Part shown: positions 24,672 to 33,503 of the stretch, piece by piece
How positions within the stretch are numbered: the stretch's first letter is position 1
Layout of the letters: the number at the start of each line of letters is the position of its first letter
Assembly (NCBI RefSeq): GCF_902506105.1
Contig: NZ_LR733304.1
Location: forward strand, 496,001-560,000
DNA from: Aeromicrobium sp. 9AM
Lineage (GTDB): Bacteria > Actinomycetota > Actinomycetes > Propionibacteriales > Nocardioidaceae
Direction: 5' to 3'
Length of the DNA: 64,000 bases
The notes under the pieces: generated by a model
The model's database searches: none
What the model was told of the DNA's origin: nothing
Seen by the model: the letters and a program-made list of their open reading frames with translations, nothing else
Translations under genes and position numbers: made by a program

Positions 24672-25660
24672 TGGCCGAGCACGAGAAGATCACGATGGCG
24701 CAGGCGTTCAACCAGGCCCTGCGCGACGCGATGGCCGCCGACGAGTCCGTGCTGATGTTCGGCGAGGACGTCGGCGCACTCGGGGGAGTCTTCCGGGTCA
24801 CGGACGGGCTGACGGCCGAGTTCGGCGACGCGCGCTGCTTCGACACCCCGCTCGCGGAGTCCGGGATCGTGGGCATGGCCGTGGGCCTGGCCATGAACGG
24901 GATGCGGCCCGTCGTGGAGATGCAGTTCGACGCGTTCGCCTATCCCGCGTTCGAGCAGATCGTCAGTCACGTCGCCAAGATGCGCAACCGCACCCGTGGC
25001 GCCCTGACCATGCCGATCACGATCCGCGTCCCGTACGCCGGAGGCATCGGCGGCGTCGAGCACCACTGCGACTCGTCCGAGGCCTATTACGTCCACACGC
25101 CCGGCCTGACGGTCGTCGCGCCGGCCACTGTCGCGGACGCGTACACGCTGATGCGGGAGGCCATTGCGTCGCCGGATCCCGTCGTCGTGCTGGAGCCCAA
25201 GAAGCTCTACTGGAGCAAGGACGAGGTCGACCTCGACGAGGCACAGCCCGGCATCGGCCGCGCGGTCGTACGCCGTGAAGGCACCGACGCGACCCTCATC
25301 GCGTACGGCACGTCGGTCCCGATCGCGCTCGAGGCGGCCGATGCCGCTGCCGCGGAGGGTCGCAGCCTGCAGGTCGTCGACGTCCGGTCGCTCGTGCCGT
25401 TCGACGACGAGACGGTGTGCGCCGCCGTACGGTCGACGGGTCGCGCCGTCGTGGTCGCCGAGGCGCCCGGGTTCGCGAGCGTCTCGTCGGAGATCGTCGC
25501 CCGGGTCACCGAGCGCTGCTTCCACCACCTGGCCGCACCGGTCCGCCGGGTCACCGGGTTCGACATCCCCTACCCGCCGCCCAAGCTCGAGCACCTCCAC
25601 CTGCCCAGCGTTGACCGCATCCTCGACGCCGTCGACACGCTCCAGTGGGACGACGTATGA
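24671..25660 (+). CDS. 2-oxoacid dehydrogenase E1 component, beta subunit
   Basis: A 329-residue transketolase-like beta subunit that forms the TPP site with E1 alpha. Landmarks are MTMAQAFNQALRDAM-type start, VLMFGEDVGALGGVFRVTDGL, FDTPLAESGIVGMAVGLAMNGMRPVVEMQF, and PYAGGIGGVEHHCDSSEAY, which includes the conserved histidine region. The ATG shares one base with the E1 alpha stop (TGATG) and the stop overlaps the E2 start by four bases, so the three subunits are translationally coupled. Confidence 0.93.
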   Translation: MAEHEKITMAQAFNQALRDAMAADESVLMFGEDVGALGGVFRVTDGLTAEFGDARCFDTPLAESGIVGMAVGLAMNGMRPVVEMQFDAFAYPAFEQIVSHVAKMRNRTRGALTMPITIRVPYAGGIGGVEHHCDSSEAYYVHTPGLTVVAPATVADAYTLMREAIASPDPVVVLEPKKLYWSKDEVDLDEAQPGIGRAVVRREGTDATLIAYGTSVPIALEAADAAAAEGRSLQVVDVRSLVPFDDETVCAAVRSTGRAVVVAEAPGFASVSSEIVARVTERCFHHLAAPVRRVTGFDIPYPPPKLEHLHLPSVDRILDAVDTLQWDDV

Positions 25661-26946
25661 CCCTGCAGACGTTCACGCTGCCTGACCTCGGTGAAGGGCT
25701 GACCGAGGCCGAGGTCGTGCGCTGGCTCGTCGCGGTCGGCGACGAGGTCGTGGTCGACCAGCCCGTGGTCGAGGTCGAGACCGCCAAGTCGATCGTCGAG
25801 GTCCCCTCGCCGTATGCCGGACGGGTCAGCGAGCTGCACGGTGCGGAGGGTGGCATGGTCGCGGTCGGCAGCCCGCTCATCTCGGTCGAGGCCGGACTGA
25901 CGGTGGCACCCGAGCCTGCGCAGGTCGCGGCCGCGCAGTACCGCGAGGAGGAGAAGGCCGGTTCGGGCAACGTCCTGATCGGCTACGGAACGCCTGAAGG
26001 CTCCGGCAGTGGTCGGCGCAGACGCCCCCGGGCCCCGCATTCGGCAACAGGGGAGCCGAATGCGGCGGTCCAGGGGCGCGTCCCGAGGGTGACGTCGCCG
26101 TTGGTGCGCCGGCTGGCGCGGGAGGCCGGCGTGTCGATCCTCGGCATCACCGGCACCGGCGTCGACGGGCTCATCACCCGGCGCGACGTGCAGGCCGCGA
26201 TCGACGCGACCGCTGTGCGGGGCGAGCCGGCGGCGACGAACCGTACGGGGCTCGAGGTGGCGCAACGTGTGCCGATGAGCGGGTTCCGCAAGGCAGTCTC
26301 GGCTGCCCTGTCGCGCAGCCGCAGCGAGATCCCCGAGGCGACGGTGTGGGTCGACGTCGACTTCACCGAGCTGTTCGCGCTGCGCGAGCGGGCGAAGGCC
26401 GCGGGCAAGCCGGTCCCGGGGCTCCTGGCCTACCTGGCTCGTTTCACGGTCGCTGCACTGCGGGCCCACCCGGAGCTCAACGGGGAGGTCGACACCGTTG
26501 CCGGTGAGCTGATCCAGTACGCCGGCATCAACCTCGGGCTCGCGGTGCAGACCGAGCGCGGCCTGCTCGCGCCTGCGGTGCTCGACGCGCACCGGCTCAC
26601 CACTTCGGAGCTCGACACCGAGATCCGCAGGGTCACGGAGGCGACGCGCGAGGGACGCGCGACGCAGGCAGAGCTCACCGCCGGCACGTTCACGCTCAAC
26701 AACTACGGGGCGTTCAACGTCGACGGCAGTGCCGCGATCATCAATCACCCGCAGGTCGCGATCCTCGGCTTCGGCCGGGTCATCGACCGTGCGTGGGTGG
26801 TCGACGGCGAGCTGGCGGTGCGCAAGATCGCGCAGATGTCGTTCGTGTTCGATCACCGGGTGTGCGACGGCGGGACGGCGGCGGCCTTCATGCGGATCGT
26901 CGCCGACGCGATCGAATCACCGGCGTCCGCCATCGCCAACCTCTGA
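25657..26946 (+). CDS. 2-oxoacid dehydrogenase E2 component (lipoamide acyltransferase)
   Basis: A 429-residue acyltransferase with one lipoyl domain (residues 1-80; lipoylated Lys44 in ETAKSIVEVPSP), a Gly/Arg-rich linker, a peripheral subunit-binding domain (RVTSPLVRRLAREAGVSILGITGTG...), and a catalytic domain ending in SFVFDHRVCDGGTAAAFM with the active-site histidine and aspartate. No E3 gene follows, so the complex must use a dihydrolipoamide dehydrogenase encoded elsewhere. Branched-chain substrate is favoured because of the divergent Lrp gene; pyruvate is not excluded. Confidence 0.92.
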   Translation: MTLQTFTLPDLGEGLTEAEVVRWLVAVGDEVVVDQPVVEVETAKSIVEVPSPYAGRVSELHGAEGGMVAVGSPLISVEAGLTVAPEPAQVAAAQYREEEKAGSGNVLIGYGTPEGSGSGRRRRPRAPHSATGEPNAAVQGRVPRVTSPLVRRLAREAGVSILGITGTGVDGLITRRDVQAAIDATAVRGEPAATNRTGLEVAQRVPMSGFRKAVSAALSRSRSEIPEATVWVDVDFTELFALRERAKAAGKPVPGLLAYLARFTVAALRAHPELNGEVDTVAGELIQYAGINLGLAVQTERGLLAPAVLDAHRLTTSELDTEIRRVTEATREGRATQAELTAGTFTLNNYGAFNVDGSAAIINHPQVAILGFGRVIDRAWVVDGELAVRKIAQMSFVFDHRVCDGGTAAAFMRIVADAIESPASAIANL

Positions 26947-26950
26947 CGTC

Positions 26951-27139
26951 GGCCCCTAGTGAGGCCGCCCGCGGCCGAACGTGAGCGGAGCGAAGGGGCA
27001 TACGTACGCCGCGGTGCTCGCGCGAGTGGGGAGCTTGCGTTGGTTTCGCCTCGGTCGCTGGCGCTCCCTCACGTTCGGCCGCGGGCGGCCTCACTGGCGA
27101 GCGAGGGCTCGGCCGCGGGCGTACCTCGGGCTAGGGGCC
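26951..27139. repeat. nested inverted-repeat element between convergent genes
   Basis: The 197-bp gap between the E2 gene and the EthD-like gene carries two perfect 28-bp inverted arms (26958-26985 and 27068-27095, starting AGTGAGGCCGCCCGCG) around an 82-bp centre, and an outer 9-bp pair, GGCCCCTAG at 26951 and CTAGGGGCC at 27131. The arms extend imperfectly inwards (GTGAGCGGAGCG against CGCTCCCTCAC). No coding capacity. It could be a bidirectional terminator or a mobile palindromic repeat. Confidence 0.85.
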
Positions 27140-27143
27140 GGGA

Positions 27144-27449
27144 TCAGACCTCCGTCTCGGTGACTTCGCCGGTGAACATCGTCGTCGACGCGACGTCGAA
27201 CGTCTGGGCGTCGGCGGCGGTCTCGGCCATCTCGGGCGACTTCAGCGCAGCCTTGAGCGCATCGGCGTCGTCGAACCACAGCTCGGCGACGAGGTAGGGC
27301 GCATCGCCGCCGAGGCCACGCGGGTGCGATCGGCTGAAGCGACGCAGCCCGGGCAGCGTCGAGGCGAGCGGCACGTGCACCTCGGTGTAGTGCTGGTCGA
27401 ACGCCTCGGGGTCGGCGGGCGCTCCGTACTGGATCGTGATGCGGTGCAT
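27144..27449 (-). CDS. EthD-family small protein
   Basis: A 101-residue ferredoxin-like (dimeric alpha-beta barrel) protein: MHRITIQYGAPADPEAFDQHYTEVHVPLASTLPGL followed by APYLVAELWFDDADALKAAL. This matches the EthD family, first seen in ether-degrading operons and of unknown biochemical role. It starts 8 bp after the paaZ stop, so it is likely the second gene of a paaZ transcript and may assist phenylacetate breakdown or be a passenger. Confidence 0.85.
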   Translation of the reverse strand: MHRITIQYGAPADPEAFDQHYTEVHVPLASTLPGLRRFSRSHPRGLGGDAPYLVAELWFDDADALKAALKSPEMAETAADAQTFDVASTTMFTGEVTETEV

Positions 27450-27457
27450 GTGGGTCC

Positions 27458-29488
27458 TCAGAGGGTCTTGGCGACGAGGGTCAGGACGTCGTACGTGGCG
27501 ACCGGCTGGCCCTCGGCGTTGGCGACGACGGCATCCCAGCGCACCTCACCGTAGTCGGCGCTGTTGCGGGGCGTGATCTGCTTGACCGTCAGCGTCACGT
27601 CGATCGTGTCGTCGGCCTTGACCGGCGTGAGGAACCGGAGGTTGTCGACACCGAAGTTGGCGAGCACGGGTCCGGGGTCGGGATCGACGAACAGGCCGGC
27701 CGCGAGCGACACGACGAGGTAGCCGTGCGCGACGATGCCGCCGAACAGGGGGTTGGCGGCCGCCGCCTCGGGATCGGTGTGGGCATAGAACGTGTCGCCG
27801 GTGAACTCGGCGAAGTGGCCGATGTCGTCGAGTGTCACGGTGCGCGACGCCGAGCGGATCGTGTCGCCGATGCGCAGCTCGGCGAGGCTCTTGCGGAACG
27901 GGTGCACGTCATCGACGCGCCGCTCAGAACCCTTGATCCACTGTCCGGTGATCGCGGTCAGCATGTCGGGCGATGCCTGGATCGCGGTGCGCTGCATGTG
28001 GTGCAGGACTCCGCGGATGCCGCCGAGCTCCTCGCCGCCGCCGGCTCGGCCGGGTCCGCCGTGCACCAGCATCGGCAGGGGCGAGCCGTGGCCGGTGGAC
28101 TCGGGGGCGGCGTCGCGGTCGAGCACCAGGATGCGACCGTGCCACGGTGCGAGGCCGAGGGTCACCGCTCGTGCGACGGCGGGGTCGTGCGTGACGAGGG
28201 ACCCCGCGAGGCTGCCCTGTCCCCGCGCCGCCAGCGCGATGGCTTCGTCCACCGACTCGTACGTGATGACGGTGCTGACCGGGCCGAACGCCTCGACCTC
28301 GTGCGGCTCGGAGGCGCCGGCGGTCGCCCGCAGCAGGATCGGCGACATGAACGCGCCGGCCTCCGCGTCTGCGTCGACGACATCGGTGTGGTCGGGGTCG
28401 CCGTAGACGACCTCGGCCGAGCCCCGCAGGATCTGGACGGCCTTGCGGACCTCGTCGCGCTGACCGAGGCTCGCGAGGGCTCCCATGCGTACGTCGGGAT
28501 GTGAGGGGTTGCCGACCGTGATCTTGGCGAGACGCGCGCTGATCGCGGCGATGACGTCGTCGGCCATCGCGGTCGGCACGATCGTGCGGCGGATGGCGGT
28601 GCACTTCTGTCCGGCCTTGACCGTCATCTCCGCGACGACACCCTTGACGTACAGGTCGAACTCAGGGTCGTCGACCGCGACGTCCGGACCGAGGATCGAG
28701 CAGTTGAGCGAGTCGGCCTCGACGCCGAGCTGGGCACCACCGTGCAGCACCGACGGGTGCTGGCGCAGCGTCGCGCCGGTGCTGGCGGAGCCGGTGAACG
28801 CGATGGAGTCCTGCGCACCGAGCTGGTCGAGCAGCCCGTCAGGGCTGCCGCACAGCAGCTGCAGGGAGCCCTCCGGCATCAGGCCGGACTCGATGATGCG
28901 CCGCACGACGAGCTCGGCCAGGTATGCCGTCTGGCTGGCCGGCTTCACGATCGTGGGGAGGCCGGCGAGGAAGGCCGGGGCGAGCTTCTCGAGCATGCCC
29001 CACACCGGGAAATTGAAGGCGTTGATCTGCACCGCGACGCCCGGGCGCGAGGTCCACAGGTGCTGGCCGAGGAACACGCCGGTCTTGCCGAGCTGCTCGG
29101 TCGCACCGTCGAGGATCACGGTGTCGTTGGGCAGCTCACGGGTGCCCTTGCTGGCATAGCTGAAGACCGTGCCGATGCCGCCGTCGATGTCGACCTGGGA
29201 GTCGCGGAGCGTCGCGCCGGTGCGGGCGGACAGCGCGTAGAGCTCGTCCTTGTCCGCGCCGAGGTGCTTGGCGACGGCCTTGAGGATGCTGGCGCGCTGG
29301 TGGAACGTCAGGGCGCGAATGGCCGGGCCGCCGACCGTACGGGCGTGGTCGACCATCGCGGAGAGGTCGAGGCCGGTCGCCGAGATGCGGGCAACCTCCT
29401 CACCAGTCGACGCGTCGAGGAGGGGCTTGCCTTCGTCGGAGGCGCGGAACCAGGAGCCTCCGGCATAGCTTTCGAGCAGTGCACTCAC
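27458..29488 (-). CDS. paaZ: bifunctional oxepin-CoA hydrolase / 3-oxo-5,6-dehydrosuberyl-CoA semialdehyde dehydrogenase
   Basis: Opens the oxepin ring of epoxidised phenylacetyl-CoA and oxidises the resulting aldehyde with NADP+. The 676-residue protein follows E. coli PaaZ closely. The N-terminal aldehyde dehydrogenase domain (about 1-525) has the base glutamate in GVEADSLNCS and catalytic cysteine in KAGQKCTAIRR, plus ESTGHGSPLPMLVHGGPGRAGGGEELGG. The C-terminal MaoC-like hydratase has Asp and His in FAEFTGDTFYAHTD. GTG 29488 is preferred since the protein then begins like E. coli PaaZ and has GGAAGG upstream; ATG 29506 is the alternative. Divergent from paaA across a palindromic operator. 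Confidence 0.95.
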   Translation of the reverse strand: MSALLESYAGGSWFRASDEGKPLLDASTGEEVARISATGLDLSAMVDHARTVGGPAIRALTFHQRASILKAVAKHLGADKDELYALSARTGATLRDSQVDIDGGIGTVFSYASKGTRELPNDTVILDGATEQLGKTGVFLGQHLWTSRPGVAVQINAFNFPVWGMLEKLAPAFLAGLPTIVKPASQTAYLAELVVRRIIESGLMPEGSLQLLCGSPDGLLDQLGAQDSIAFTGSASTGATLRQHPSVLHGGAQLGVEADSLNCSILGPDVAVDDPEFDLYVKGVVAEMTVKAGQKCTAIRRTIVPTAMADDVIAAISARLAKITVGNPSHPDVRMGALASLGQRDEVRKAVQILRGSAEVVYGDPDHTDVVDADAEAGAFMSPILLRATAGASEPHEVEAFGPVSTVITYESVDEAIALAARGQGSLAGSLVTHDPAVARAVTLGLAPWHGRILVLDRDAAPESTGHGSPLPMLVHGGPGRAGGGEELGGIRGVLHHMQRTAIQASPDMLTAITGQWIKGSERRVDDVHPFRKSLAELRIGDTIRSASRTVTLDDIGHFAEFTGDTFYAHTDPEAAAANPLFGGIVAHGYLVVSLAAGLFVDPDPGPVLANFGVDNLRFLTPVKADDTIDVTLTVKQITPRNSADYGEVRWDAVVANAEGQPVATYDVLTLVAKTL

Positions 29489-29536
29489 GGGTCGGGAACC
29501 TTCCATTGCGCGAACCTGATGACGCGTGCAAGACTA

Positions 29537-29558
29537 TTACAGACCGTTCGGTCAGTAA
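29537..29558. promoter_or_regulatory. PaaR-type (TetR) operator between paaZ and paaA
   Basis: A 22-bp palindrome: left half TTACAGACCGT, right half TCGGTCAGTAA, symmetric at TTAC, GACCG, CGGTC and GTAA. It sits between the divergent paaZ and paaABCDE transcription units. The core ACCGNNCGGT resembles sites of actinobacterial TetR-type PaaR repressors, and a matching TetR gene lies at 33943-34554. Confidence 0.75.
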
Positions 29559-29588
29559 ATGGCTGACGCGAGATTTCTGGAGGTACGC

Positions 29589-30539
29589 ATGACGCTGGCG
29601 CCCGAGGCCGACGAGTCGGCGTTGCAGGCGGCATTCGACGCGACGATCGAGCGGCACGACCGCATCGAGCCGCGCGACTGGATGCCCGAGGCGTACCGCA
29701 AGACCGTGGTCAGGCAGGTCGCCCAGCACGCCCACTCCGAGATCATCGGCATGCAGCCCGAGGGCAACTGGATCACCCGGGCGCCGTCGTTGCGCCGCAA
29801 GGCGATCCTCTTGGCCAAGGTGCAGGACGAGGCCGGCCACGGCCTCTACCTCTACTCGGCCTGCGAGACGCTCGGCGTCTCCCGCATGGAGCTCACCGAG
29901 ATGCTGATCAACGGCAAGCAGAAGTACTCCTCGATCTTCAACTACCCGACGCTGTCGTATGCCGACGTGGGCACGATCGGCTGGCTCGTCGACGGTGCCG
30001 CGATCTGCAACCAGGTGCCGCTGTGCCGTACGTCCTACGGGCCCTATGGCCGGTCGATGATCCGCATCTGCAAGGAGGAGTCGTTCCACCAGCGCCAGGG
30101 CTATGAGCTGCTGGCGACCATGATGCGCGGCACCGACGAGCAGCGCGAGATGGTGCAGGAGTCGGTCAACCGGTTCTGGTGGCCGGCGCTCATGATGTTC
30201 GGCCCGCCCGACGACGACTCACCCAACACCGCGCAGTCGATGGCGTGGGGCATCAAGCGCAACACCAATGACGACCTGCGTCAGCGCATGGTCGACATGA
30301 CCGTCCCGCAGGCCGAGGCGCTCGGCGTGACGCTGCCGGATCCTGAGCTGAGGTGGAACGAGGAGCGTCAGTCGTACGACTTCGGGTCTCCGGACTGGGA
30401 CGAGTTCAAGGACGTCATCAAGGGCAACGGCCCGTGCAACAAGCAGCGCATCGCGCACCGGCGCCGCGCGCACGAGGACGGCGCGTGGGTCCGCGAGGCA
30501 GCGACCGCGTTCGCGGCCCGTACGGAGGGAGACGGATGA
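29589..30539 (+). CDS. paaA: ring-1,2-phenylacetyl-CoA epoxidase, catalytic subunit
   Basis: Diiron oxygenase subunit that epoxidises the aromatic ring of phenylacetyl-CoA. The 316-residue protein shows both iron-binding helices: [15 protein letters not shown] (Glu81 and His84) and [18 protein letters not shown] 29589 is chosen because a perfect GGAGG lies 6 nt upstream (29579-29583); ATG 29559 just after the operator lacks one. The PaaA C-terminal region ([29 protein letters not shown]) is intact. First gene of paaABCDE, each coupled or adjacent to the next. Confidence 0.97.
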   Translation: MTLAPEADESALQAAFDATIERHDRIEPRDWMPEAYRKTVVRQVAQHAHSEIIGMQPEGNWITRAPSLRRKAILLAKVQDEAGHGLYLYSACETLGVSRMELTEMLINGKQKYSSIFNYPTLSYADVGTIGWLVDGAAICNQVPLCRTSYGPYGRSMIRICKEESFHQRQGYELLATMMRGTDEQREMVQESVNRFWWPALMMFGPPDDDSPNTAQSMAWGIKRNTNDDLRQRMVDMTVPQAEALGVTLPDPELRWNEERQSYDFGSPDWDEFKDVIKGNGPCNKQRIAHRRRAHEDGAWVREAATAFAARTEGDG

Positions 30540-30829
30540 CCGAGATCCAGGGTGACTGGCCGCTGTACGAGGTGTTCGTCCGCGGCAAGCGGGGGCTCAA
30601 CCACGTGCACGTCGGCTCGCTGCACGCGGCCGACGACGAGATGGCGGTGCGCCACGCGCGCGACGTCTACACCCGTCGCAACGAGGGCGTCAGCATCTGG
30701 GTCGTCCGTTCGGACGCGATCACGGCGTCGAGCCCCGACGAGAAGGACCCCCTGTTCGCCCCGAGCGGCGACAAGGTCTATCGGCACCCCACGTTCTACG
30801 ACATCCCCGACAACGTTCCCCACATGTAG
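30536..30829 (+). CDS. paaB: phenylacetyl-CoA epoxidase subunit B
   Basis: The 97-residue small subunit needed for assembly of the epoxidase oligomer. Family features: [55 protein letters not shown] 30536 overlaps the paaA stop (ATGA). It has no catalytic residues of its own. Confidence 0.96.
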   Translation: MTEIQGDWPLYEVFVRGKRGLNHVHVGSLHAADDEMAVRHARDVYTRRNEGVSIWVVRSDAITASSPDEKDPLFAPSGDKVYRHPTFYDIPDNVPHM

Positions 30830-30834
30830 GCGGC

Positions 30835-31776
30835 ATGAACCACACACCTGATCCGAGCCACCTGCCCGACCACGACTCCGTCTACGACGGGCTGCTGGGC
30901 GGCGACGACTCCCAGTGGGCGTTCGGCACCGACTTCGAGGACCCGCTCGCCGGCGTCGACACGACGGTGCCGGACGGCGTCGACACGCACGAGCTCGCGA
31001 CCTACTGCCTGATGCTCGCCGACGACGCCCTCGTGATGTCGCACCGGCTGTCGCAGTGGTGCAGCAACGCGCCGGACCTCGAGGAGGACATCGCGCTGGC
31101 CAACATCGCGCTCGACCTGCTGGGCCAGGCCAGGCTGTTGCTGGCGCGCGCGGCCGCCGCGGATCCCTCGGTCGTACCGGCGCTGCCCGAGGGGTCGCCG
31201 GTCCCGCCGGAGGACGCCCTGGCGTTCTTCCGCGGCGATCGCGAGTTCCGCAACGTACGCCTGGTGGAGACCGACAACGGCGACTTCGCCGTGACGATCG
31301 CCCGGCTGCTGCTGTTCTCGACCTGGCGACTCGCGCTGCTGCAACGCCTGGCCGCCGGCCGTGATCACGTGTTGTCGGCCGTCTCGGTCAAGGGCGTCAA
31401 GGAGATGACCTATCACCGCGACTACGCCGGCCGCTGGTTCCTCACGCTCGCACGTGGCACGGAGGAGTCGCGCCGCCGCCTGGTCGCGGGGCTCGAGGCC
31501 ATCTGGCCGCTGCGTGCCGAGCTGTTCACGTCCCACCCGGTCGAGCTCGCCGTCGCCGGGTCTGGTGTCGGTGTCGACCCGGCAACCGTCGCTGACGAGG
31601 TCGACGTGCTGCTTGAGCAGGTGTTCTCGATGAGCGCCGTCGACCGGCCGGAGGTCGGGCCGCTGGCCGGCGTACGCGGCGAGACCGGGCGCGACGGCTT
31701 GCACACCGAGGCGTTCAGCAGGCTGCTCGCCGAGATGCAGGTCGTGGCCCGGGCGCACCCGATGGGTCAGTGGTGA
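30835..31776 (+). CDS. paaC: phenylacetyl-CoA epoxidase structural subunit C
   Basis: A 313-residue ferritin-like subunit that pairs with PaaA but lacks the complete diiron ligand set. Recognisable runs are YCLMLADDALVMSHRLSQWCSNAP, DIALANIALDLLGQARLL and VKEMTYHRDYAGRWFLTLARGTEES. An N-terminal extension of about 40 acidic residues (PDPSHLPDHDSVYDGLLGGD and onwards) is longer than in E. coli. Starts 5 bp after paaB, and its stop overlaps the paaD start. Confidence 0.95.
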   Translation: MNHTPDPSHLPDHDSVYDGLLGGDDSQWAFGTDFEDPLAGVDTTVPDGVDTHELATYCLMLADDALVMSHRLSQWCSNAPDLEEDIALANIALDLLGQARLLLARAAAADPSVVPALPEGSPVPPEDALAFFRGDREFRNVRLVETDNGDFAVTIARLLLFSTWRLALLQRLAAGRDHVLSAVSVKGVKEMTYHRDYAGRWFLTLARGTEESRRRLVAGLEAIWPLRAELFTSHPVELAVAGSGVGVDPATVADEVDVLLEQVFSMSAVDRPEVGPLAGVRGETGRDGLHTEAFSRLLAEMQVVARAHPMGQW

Positions 31777-32264
31777 TGGTCGCCGCGCGTGAAGTCGCCG
31801 CGTCGGTCACGGACCCCGAGATGCCGATGCTGACCCTCGAGGACCTCGGGGTGCTGCGCGACGTCGAGGTCGACGACGAGCGGGTCGTCGTGACGATCAC
31901 CCCGACGTACTCCGGCTGCCCCGCGATGGCCACGATGCGCGACGACCTGGTGCACCGCCTGCGCGACGAGGGGTTCGACGACGTCGAGGTGCGCGTCAGC
32001 CTCCACCCGGCCTGGTCCAGCGACTGGATCACCCCTCGCGGGCGAGCCGCACTGGTCGAGCACGGTCTCTCGGCGCCAGGTCCGGCGCCGTCGCACGACG
32101 GCCCGGTCGTCCTGTCGCTGCAGCCCACCCGCCGTACGCTCGCCTGCCCTCGCTGCGGCTCGCCCGACGTCGAGCTGACGTCGGAGTTCGGCCCCACCGC
32201 CTGCAAGGCGCTCTATCGCTGCACGTCCTGTCTCGAGCCGTTCGAGCACGTCAAGGAGATCTGA
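31776..32264 (+). CDS. paaD: phenylacetyl-CoA epoxidase maturation factor PaaD
   Basis: A 162-residue protein of the MIP18/SufT-like family with a C-terminal metal-binding part. The N-terminal DUF59 core is VTDPEMPMLTLEDLGVLRDVEV...PTYSGCPAMATM; the end has cysteines in ACPRCGS and YRCTSCLEPF that can bind zinc or iron. It is thought to help deliver Fe-S or iron to the epoxidase system. ATG 31776 shares one base with the paaC stop; GTGs at 31770 and 31773 are also possible. Confidence 0.93.
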   Translation: MVAAREVAASVTDPEMPMLTLEDLGVLRDVEVDDERVVVTITPTYSGCPAMATMRDDLVHRLRDEGFDDVEVRVSLHPAWSSDWITPRGRAALVEHGLSAPGPAPSHDGPVVLSLQPTRRTLACPRCGSPDVELTSEFGPTACKALYRCTSCLEPFEHVKEI

Positions 32265-33368
32265 ATGACCGTCATGACCCCGTCGGTCTCAGCTGCCCGC
32301 GCCGCGTTCCACACCCTGACGGTGGCGTCGGTCGAGCAGCTGACCGAGGACTCGGCCGCGATCACGTTCGAGGTGCCCGATGACCTGCGTGAGGCGTACG
32401 CCTTCGCGGCCGGGCAGTCACTGACGATTCGCCGGATCATCGCCCCTTCGACAGGCTCAGGAGAACCGCGAGAGCACCGTCGGACGTACTCGATCTGTGC
32501 CGCCGTCGGCGAGCGACCACGCGTCGGGGTGCGCGAGATCCCCGACGGCCTGTTCTCGCACTGGCTCGTGCACGACGTACGCCCGGGGGACCGCGTCGAG
32601 GTGCAGACGCCGACCGGCAGCTTCCGCGCCGATCCCGAGGCCGGTGGACGGCACCTGTGCATCGCCGCGGGATCCGGCATCACGCCGATGATCTCGATCA
32701 TGTCGTCGATGCTGAAGCACTCGGACGCCGACATCACGCTGCTCTACGGCAACCGCACGAGCCAGTCGGTGATGTTCGCCGAGGAGCTCGCCGACCTCAA
32801 GAATCGCTACGGCCCGCGGTTCGACCTCGTGCACGTCCTGTCGCGGGAGCCGCGCGACGTCGAGCTGTTCTCCGGGCGCCTCGAGGCCGATCGCCTGCGC
32901 CGGTTGCTGGCGGCCCTGGTGCCGGTCGGCGCCGTCGACCACGTGTGGCTGTGCGGCCCGTTCGGCCTGATCTCAGATGCGCGCACGGTGCTCGAGGAGC
33001 TGGGCGTCGAGCCGGGCAAGGTGCACTTCGAGCTGTTCTACGTCGACGAGCCGCCACCGGAGCTGCACCGCGCCGACAAGGTCGTCTCCGGGATCACCAG
33101 CGACGTGACGATCGTGCTCGACGGGCGTACGACCACGGCGCCGATGCCGCGCGACCAGAGCGTGCTCGACGGTGCCGCCGCGACGCGCAACGACCTGCCG
33201 TTCGCCTGCAAGGGCGGCGTGTGCGGCACGTGCCGGGCCCGGGTCACCGACGGCGAGGTCGAGATGCGGCGCAACTACGCACTGGAGGACACCGAGGTCG
33301 CCGCCGGATTTGTCCTGACCTGCCAGAGCCACCCCGTCACGGAGACGGTGACCGTCGAGTTTGTCTGA
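32265..33368 (+). CDS. paaE: phenylacetyl-CoA epoxidase reductase subunit
   Basis: NADPH-dependent electron supplier of the epoxidase: an FNR-type FAD/NAD(P) reductase fused to a C-terminal plant-type 2Fe-2S ferredoxin. FAD-binding RRTYSICA is near residues 72-79, the nucleotide-binding part has CIAAGSGITPMISIM, and the cluster cysteines are in ACKGGVCGTCRARV and the later TCQSHP. A stretch at about residues 60-66 (PSTGSGE) is an insertion relative to other PaaE and is encoded by a dispersed repeat (see 32446-32459). ATG is immediately after the paaD stop. 367 residues. Confidence 0.95.
   Translation: MTVMTPSVSAARAAFHTLTVASVEQLTEDSAAITFEVPDDLREAYAFAAGQSLTIRRIIAPSTGSGEPREHRRTYSICAAVGERPRVGVREIPDGLFSHWLVHDVRPGDRVEVQTPTGSFRADPEAGGRHLCIAAGSGITPMISIMSSMLKHSDADITLLYGNRTSQSVMFAEELADLKNRYGPRFDLVHVLSREPRDVELFSGRLEADRLRRLLAALVPVGAVDHVWLCGPFGLISDARTVLEELGVEPGKVHFELFYVDEPPPELHRADKVVSGITSDVTIVLDGRTTTAPMPRDQSVLDGAAATRNDLPFACKGGVCGTCRARVTDGEVEMRRNYALEDTEVAAGFVLTCQSHPVTETVTVEFV
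32446..32459 (+). repeat. short dispersed repeat inserted in-frame in paaE
   Basis: CTTCGACAGGCTCA, closely matching CTTCGACAAGCTCA on the minus strand at 36516-36529 inside hmgA (13 of 14 bases). In both genes it is read in the same frame (Ser-Thr-Gly/Ser-Ser) and falls at an expanded loop of the protein. Confidence 0.7.
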
Positions 33369-33451
33369 ACCAGGCGAGCGCAGCGAGGTCGCGTTCAGGC
33401 AGGTTTGGGGGTCCCCCCACGAGCTCTGCGAGTAGGGGGCGCGATCGCGCC
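33366..33451. other. palindrome-rich stretch, probable paa operon terminator region
   Basis: The gap after paaE contains CTGAAC (33366) and GTTCAG (33394) arms, a TGGGGG/CCCCCCA fold just after, CCCCCC and AGGGGG arms around CGAGCTC, and a perfect 14-bp palindrome GGCGCGATCGCGCC (33438-33451). There is no T-run, so Rho-independent termination is uncertain. No gene lies in 33369-33541. Confidence 0.5.
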
Positions 33452-33503
33452 GAAGGCGCCTGATGACGAAACCTCGTGAGATGAGCACCCAACCGCGTCG
33501 GGT

